Assembly (NCBI GenBank): GCA_028819575.1
Contig: JAPPLB010000050.1
Span: forward strand, 1-64,000
Reading direction: 5' to 3'
Source: Bryobacterales bacterium
GTDB taxonomy: Bacteria > Acidobacteriota > Terriglobia > Bryobacterales > UBA6623
Length of the DNA stretch: 64,000 nucleotides
Position numbers and translations under genes: made by a program. How positions within the stretch are numbered: position 1 is the stretch's first letter; each line of letters begins with the position of its first letter. Below are positions 58,910-64,000 of this stretch, piece after piece. Under the pieces are notes generated by a model. It was not told the origin of the DNA, did no database searches, and worked only from the letters and a program-made list of their open reading frames with translations.

Positions 58910-59148
58910 GAGCGAGTCTCCTTTGATGCTGTGCGGGGATCACTGCCTCCCCGTCGAACCCGGACCGGCGGCCAAGCCGGCCTGACTGCTAACCATGTTA
59001 GCGAGCCGATCGGCGAGCCGCATCCCGGATCCAACAGGTGTCGGCGCAATCGGAGACGTTCCCCTGGGGAGCGAAGCAGGACGTTCCCATTCAGCTCGAG
59101 GTGCTAAAGCCCTACGAGCCACAAGCCGCCCGCCCCAGCAACACGGAC

Positions 59149-59196
59149 TGTAAGGTTTTTTTTACGAATCACGAGTCACGAAACACGAATCACGGA
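59149..59196 (+). repeat. Heptamer array
   Basis: gtaaggttttttttacgaatcacgagtcacgaaacacgaatcacgg. Confidence 0.8.
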
Positions 59197-59370
59197 ATTC
59201 TTGTTGCCCCGTCACGGCTTCCCTGCCGGCTATTTCCCACTATGGCCTGCTCGCTTCTATCCCCTATTTGCCCGGTATTGCTCTGGTGCGCCCCACCCGA
59301 TCAAGAGTCCGTGCTTCGTCCGCTGTTCTCGGTCGGTCTCACGACGATCTCCGTTGGCCGCAGTTCCCGT

Positions 59371-59476
59371 CGCTCTCCGGGCTCGTTCCGCTGCGGCGAA
59401 CGCCAAATGAACCCATGCCGAGAAAGGCGAATGTTCTGGATTACGCAAACGCGGCAACTTTCTATATGGCGTTCAC
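59371..59476 (+). repeat. Intergenic repeat upstream of selA-like paralog 3 (copy of 5801-5880)
   Basis: gcggcgaacgccaaatgaacccatgccgagaaaggcgaatgttct...tatatggcgttcaca. Confidence 0.65.
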
Positions 59477-59527
59477 ACCGGATCGAAGAGGTCGAAGAGC
59501 CGTGCTCGTGAACAGGTACAATCGGTT

Positions 59528-59600
59528 AGCCTGGACATCTCACCACGCGGCGCGGCATGGAGAGGCTGTGCGCGGCAAGACCGTCAGGACGAGGAGCGAG
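59528..59600 (+). repeat. TIR element family B, degenerate left half
   Basis: cctggacatctcaccacgcggcgcggcatggagaggctgtgcgcggcaagaccgtcaggacgagg. Confidence 0.5.
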
Positions 59601-59749
59601 CCTCCCGGCGCCCTTCTTCCCTGCCCCTCGACCAGCGGTCACTGCCGGCCGGCCGGGACGCCGGGCGGTCTGATCGTGTGCTTAAGCGTCAGCCCGGAAG
59701 ATGGCCAGGCCTTGGGCATGACCGCTTGCACGACGCGAAGGAGACCTCA

Positions 59750-61327
59750 ATGACGCTCTTGAAGAAAACATCGACATCCACCTGGAGCCGCCGCGACTGG
59801 TTCCGAATCAGCGGCACATTGGCAGCCGCGAACTTCGCCGCGGCTCTTCCGGGGACGGCCGCCGCGAGACTTCCCGTTCGCGGCCAGGGGCCGGATATCT
59901 ATTCGCGGATCGGCGTGCGCCCTTTCATCAGTTGCACCGCCACGACCACGATCAACGGCGGGTCGTCCCAACCGCCGGAAGTGCTGGATGCCGTCTTCCG
60001 GGCCGGACACTACCACGTCAATCTCGACGAGTTGATGGCCAAGGTGGGGCCGCGCATCGCGGAACTGCTGCAGGTGGACGCGGCCATGGTCAGCTCGGGC
60101 GCGGCGGCGGCCGTGACCTGCGGCACGCTGGCCTGCGTCGCGGGAGGCGACCCGGAAAAGATCCAGCAACTGCCCGATACGACCGGCCTGCGGGACGAAG
60201 TGATCGTTCCGAAATGGTCCCGCAGCATCTACGATCACGCCGTGAGATCGACGGGAGTGAAGATGATCGAGGTCGAGACGCTCGATGACCTCAAGAGCGC
60301 GTTCGGACCCAAGACCGCAATGGCCACCGCTCAATCGAGCATCCTGTGGCGCAAAGGGCCGTTCTCCCTCGACCAACTGATCGCCGAAGCCCACCGGAGG
60401 AACATCCCGGTTCTGATTGACGACGCCGGCGGGCTGCCCGTGCCGCCGCACCCGGTGCTGAAGCACGGCGCCGACCTGTGCGCCCACAGCGGGGGCAAAG
60501 TGATTCGTGGTCCGCAGAGCGCCGGCTTGCTCCTGGGCCGGGAGGATCTGATTCGCGCAGCCTTCATCAACAGCGCTCCGCATCATGCCTTTGCTCGCCC
60601 CATGAAGGTGACCAAGGAAGAGATCATGGGCATGCTCGCGGCAGTCGAATACCTGGTGACGACACGCGACCCGGAGGCGGAAGATCGCGAGTGGATGAGC
60701 TGGTACCGTCACATCAAGGACCGTGTCTCCGGGATCAGCGGCGTCTCGGGCGAGATCGAGGACTTCGCATGGAATCGCTTCGGATACCACCCGAGGCTGA
60801 TCGTGCGCTGGGACCCGGAACAGATCGGCCTGTCGGCGGGAGATGTCGAACAGATGCTGCTCGACGGCGAACCGCGCATTCGGATCCCGCCTTCGGGTGA
60901 GGGCCACTCGTTCGTCATTCGCGGCGCCGCGATGTATGCCGGTGAATACAAGCTCGTGGCGGATCGGCTGGTCGAGATCTTCCGATCGGCGCCGCCGGCG
61001 AAGCCGCGGCCGAAGCCCGCGCCGCCGGTTTCCGACCTGAGCGGCCACTGGGACGCGGAGCTGGAGTTTGTCGTCGGCTCCACGGAACATGAGTTCCACT
61101 TCGACGCGCAAGACCACCGGCTGACGGGCATGCACGTGGGACGCGTCACGCATGGCTCGCTGGAAGGGACGATCGACGGCGCGGCCGTCGAGTTTCGGTC
61201 CTCCGGACGTTACGAGGGCGCATCGATCCGCTACCGGTTCAGTGGAACGGTGCGCGGCAACGAGATGAGCGGAGCGGTTGACCTGGGGGAGTATGGAAAG
61301 GGAACCTGGAAGGCGCGCCGGAGCTAG
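59750..61327 (+). CDS. Tat-exported SelA-like PLP-dependent enzyme with C-terminal beta domain (paralog 3)
   Basis: WSRRDWFRISG; AHSGGKVIRGPQSAGLLLGREDLI; DLSGHWDAELEFVVGS...LTGMHVG...VDLGEYGKGTWKA. Confidence 0.85.
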   Translation: MTLLKKTSTSTWSRRDWFRISGTLAAANFAAALPGTAAARLPVRGQGPDIYSRIGVRPFISCTATTTINGGSSQPPEVLDAVFRAGHYHVNLDELMAKVGPRIAELLQVDAAMVSSGAAAAVTCGTLACVAGGDPEKIQQLPDTTGLRDEVIVPKWSRSIYDHAVRSTGVKMIEVETLDDLKSAFGPKTAMATAQSSILWRKGPFSLDQLIAEAHRRNIPVLIDDAGGLPVPPHPVLKHGADLCAHSGGKVIRGPQSAGLLLGREDLIRAAFINSAPHHAFARPMKVTKEEIMGMLAAVEYLVTTRDPEAEDREWMSWYRHIKDRVSGISGVSGEIEDFAWNRFGYHPRLIVRWDPEQIGLSAGDVEQMLLDGEPRIRIPPSGEGHSFVIRGAAMYAGEYKLVADRLVEIFRSAPPAKPRPKPAPPVSDLSGHWDAELEFVVGSTEHEFHFDAQDHRLTGMHVGRVTHGSLEGTIDGAAVEFRSSGRYEGASIRYRFSGTVRGNEMSGAVDLGEYGKGTWKARRS

Positions 61328-61460
61328 CAGCTAACGGATCATGTCGATCAGGTGCGACGAAGTGATGACGACAGACCCTCGACCTATCGAGAAAACGCAT
61401 GTCTCGGCCCGGACGTACTGCCAGTGATTTCCGAACCGCCGGCAGGCCGCAGGTGAACCT

Positions 61461-62123
61461 ATGATGACGGAAAAACGGAGCACAGGCTCCAAACGGAAGA
61501 CGCAGCCAGTCGCAAAAGCCATGGCGGCGTTGGTTATAGCGGTGTTTGTCGCAAACGGGGCGAGCGCCGCCGAGGGCATCTGCGCCGCAGGAGAAATCGA
61601 AACCACCGTTCTGGTCGTCCGGCATGCGGAGAAGACCTGCCGGCGTTGCGACGAGATCTCCGAAGAAGGATTGCATCGAGCCAGATCTCTTCCCGCAGCC
61701 GTCGGGAAAATCACGGACCGGCTCACCGCCGTCTACCACAGCGATACGAAACGAACCCGGCAGACCGTGGCGCATCTCGATCCGAAACCGCACATCGAGT
61801 ATGCCAGGAACAGCACGGAAGGCGATCTCGTCGCCGGGATCTTCGAAGATCGTTGCGGACAGGACGTCCTGGTGGCCGGCCACAGCAATACGGTCCCGAA
61901 GATCCTGGAGCTTCTCGGCGTTTCGCCGGGGCAAATCGACACCGACGCTTGGTTCCCGACAACGAAGCCTGACGGCTTGAGGGAGATCGATCACGAGGAC
62001 CACGACGACCTGTTCGTCGTGAAGATATGCGGTCCCTGCGGCAAGGGCGGGCGCAGTATTCTGATGCACCGCAACTACGGGGCAACGACAACAGCCCACG
62101 TGAAGGCTCCGAGGGTTCCCTGA
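61461..62123 (+). CDS. Histidine phosphatase family protein, secreted/anchored
   Basis: VLVVRHAEKTCRRCDEISEEGLHRA; VAGHSNTVPKIL. Confidence 0.8.
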   Translation: MMTEKRSTGSKRKTQPVAKAMAALVIAVFVANGASAAEGICAAGEIETTVLVVRHAEKTCRRCDEISEEGLHRARSLPAAVGKITDRLTAVYHSDTKRTRQTVAHLDPKPHIEYARNSTEGDLVAGIFEDRCGQDVLVAGHSNTVPKILELLGVSPGQIDTDAWFPTTKPDGLREIDHEDHDDLFVVKICGPCGKGGRSILMHRNYGATTTAHVKAPRVP

Positions 62124-62303
62124 GAACGGCAGGCATCCTTCACGCGACGCTCATGGCTACGTTACGGACTGATGATATGAAACCTAAAAAAGTTGATGCT
62201 GGCGCGATGGGATCGTGTCGCCGTCCACACTGCGAAGTTGCCCGCCTTTTGTGCATGACGGGGGTTCGAAACCGCCGTGGTCTGTGATAGGGTTTAACTA
62301 GTC

Positions 62304-64000
62304 ATGCGGGCATCGAGCTTCGTCAGGGCTGCGCTTTTTCTCATCTGCGGCGCACTCCCCCTTGCCGCGCAGCAAGGGGATGCTAAAGCGTTCTCAGCCG
62401 ACGCACTCCGTTTTTTCGAGAACGAGATACGGCCTCTTCTCTCAACCAAGTGCGCAGCCTGCCATAACGACAAGCTGCTAACCAGTGGCTTATCGGTAAA
62501 GAGCCGTGAATCCATACTGATGGGCGGTAATCGAGGACAAGCGGCGTTTCCGGGGTCCCCGGAAGACAGTCTGCTGATCCATGCCGTCCGCCACAGCGAC
62601 GAGCTCAAAATGCCTCCCGGCGGCAAGTTGGCCCCCGGGGAACTAGCCGCTCTTGTCCGCTGGGTCGAGTTGGGACTCCCGTGGCCCACTGCGGCGCGTG
62701 CGAAGGGACCCTCTGACGATTCGTCGACGCATTGGTCTTTTCAACCGATTCGCCGTCCCCGCCCGCCGGATGTTTCCAAGGTGTCGTGGGTGCGCAATCC
62801 GATCGACCGCTTCATCCTGGCGCGTATCGAGAACAAAGGTTTGACCCCTTCACCGGAAGCCGAGCGGACCACCTTGATCCGGAGGTTGTACATTGACTTG
62901 GTCGGCCTGTTGCCGACGCCGGACGAGGTCGATGCTTTCGTGAACGACGACCGTCCTGACGCTTACGAACAGCTTGTCGATCAGGTGCTCGATTCTCCCC
63001 ACTACGGCGAACGGTGGGGACGTCACTGGCTCGATCTGGCGCGCTACGCCGACTCGAACGGATACAACAATGACGGCGAACGCAAGATCTGGATGTACCG
63101 CGAATGGGCGATCCGAGCCTTGAACCGAGACCTTCCTTTCGACCAATTCGTGATCGAGCAGATCGCCGGAGATCTGCTGCCGAACCCAACCAGCCAGCAG
63201 ATCGTAGCAACCGGCTTTCATCGCAACACCCTGTTGAATCTGGAAGGCGGCGTGGACTTCGAGCAATATCGCGTCGAAGCCGTAGTTGATCGTGTCGACA
63301 CGACGGGCATGGCTTTCCTGGGGCTGACGCTCGGCTGCGCGCGCTGCCACGACCACAAGTTCGACCCGATCACGCAGCAGGAGTTCTATCGATTCTTCGC
63401 TTTTTTCAACAGCATCGACGAGTTGAGCGGAGAGTTCAAAGATCGAGAAGGCCGCAAACGGGCTTTCGAGCCGGTTCTGGAGTTCGGCACTCCCGAGCAG
63501 CATACGCGGCGTGGGGCGATCCGGGCCCAGCTCAAGGTCATGGAGGAGGAGTTGGAGAGCTACAAGGACCAACTCCTGGAGAAGCAATCCGGGTGGGAGG
63601 CGTCTCTCGATGGCGATGCTCTCGAGAAGTTGACGCCGGGGCAGCGCGCCATCCTCGATATCCCGATGGAGGAACGCCACGAGGCGCAGCACGAGGCCAT
63701 CCGAAACGCCTACTTCGAGCAGGATTTCGGACATCAAGAGCGCAACAAGGCGATCGCGGCGGTACGCAAGATCGAGCCCGATATACCCAGCACGCTCGTG
63801 ATGAGGGAATTGCCGAAGCCTCGACCGACGCACGTATTGTTGGGCGGAGAGTTTCTGAACAAGGGCATCCAAGTCGAGCCCGGAACACCAGCGGCATTGC
63901 CTCCGCTTCCACGCCAGGAAGCCTATGACCGTGTCGATCTCGCTCGCTGGCTGGTGAGCGAGAAGAATCCACTGACGCCTCGCGTCACCATGAACCGCAT
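62304..64000 (+). CDS. PSCyt1/DUF1549/DUF1553 protein (truncated by window end)
   Basis: MRASSFVRAALFLICGALPLAAQQ; LLSTKCAACHNDKL; RRLYIDLVGLLPTPDEVDAFV; GLTLGCARCHDHKFDPITQQEFY; no stop before 64000. Confidence 0.9.
   Translation, partial: MRASSFVRAALFLICGALPLAAQQGDAKAFSADALRFFENEIRPLLSTKCAACHNDKLLTSGLSVKSRESILMGGNRGQAAFPGSPEDSLLIHAVRHSDELKMPPGGKLAPGELAALVRWVELGLPWPTAARAKGPSDDSSTHWSFQPIRRPRPPDVSKVSWVRNPIDRFILARIENKGLTPSPEAERTTLIRRLYIDLVGLLPTPDEVDAFVNDDRPDAYEQLVDQVLDSPHYGERWGRHWLDLARYADSNGYNNDGERKIWMYREWAIRALNRDLPFDQFVIEQIAGDLLPNPTSQQIVATGFHRNTLLNLEGGVDFEQYRVEAVVDRVDTTGMAFLGLTLGCARCHDHKFDPITQQEFYRFFAFFNSIDELSGEFKDREGRKRAFEPVLEFGTPEQHTRRGAIRAQLKVMEEELESYKDQLLEKQSGWEASLDGDALEKLTPGQRAILDIPMEERHEAQHEAIRNAYFEQDFGHQERNKAIAAVRKIEPDIPSTLVMRELPKPRPTHVLLGGEFLNKGIQVEPGTPAALPPLPRQEAYDRVDLARWLVSEKNPLTPRVTMNR

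Noticed and set aside
38828-59196. Heptamer arrays considered as CRISPR
   Set aside because: Units are 7 bp with no spacers and no cas genes in the window.
1-64000. rRNA operon, prophage, or integrase-bearing element
   Set aside because: No rRNA motifs, integrase, capsid/terminase, or recognisable transposase gene seen.

Overview
64 kb of a GC-rich, densely coded bacterial chromosome. Gene content (PQQ dehydrogenases, DUF1549/DUF1553-DUF1501 proteins, CRTAC1/UnbV proteins, Tat-signal SelA-like enzymes) suggests an Acidobacteriota/Bryobacterales-like organism; this is inference only. Main loci: a cytochrome c/PQQ-dehydrogenase/enolase/RraA sugar-acid cluster (0.3-5.6 kb); three paralogous exported SelA-like PLP enzymes with a shared C-terminal beta-type domain (6, 20 and 60 kb); a Rieske/cytochrome b operon with a 1001-aa octaheme cytochrome, cupredoxin and heme A/O synthesis genes (11.3-19.6 kb); a DUF1553/DUF1501/FGE-like cluster next to hicAB (23.6-28.6 kb); tRNA-Pro(GGG); a nifS/heptose-type cluster (34.7-38.8 kb); a decayed toxin-antitoxin/restriction island (43.8-46.6 kb); ferrochelatase, MobA/XdhC and an ABC-2 exporter. 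The least explained structure is intergenic and concentrated at 38.8-59.2 kb. It consists of (i) degenerate heptanucleotide arrays of three different sequences (CACGAAT, CCACTAA, AAAAACT types), all with period 7 and two of them with the same T-rich flanks, and (ii) a 177-201 bp family with perfect 17-19 bp terminal inverted repeats. The two are repeatedly juxtaposed, and in one copy the array sits inside the inverted-repeat element. All coordinates and alignments were made by eye.
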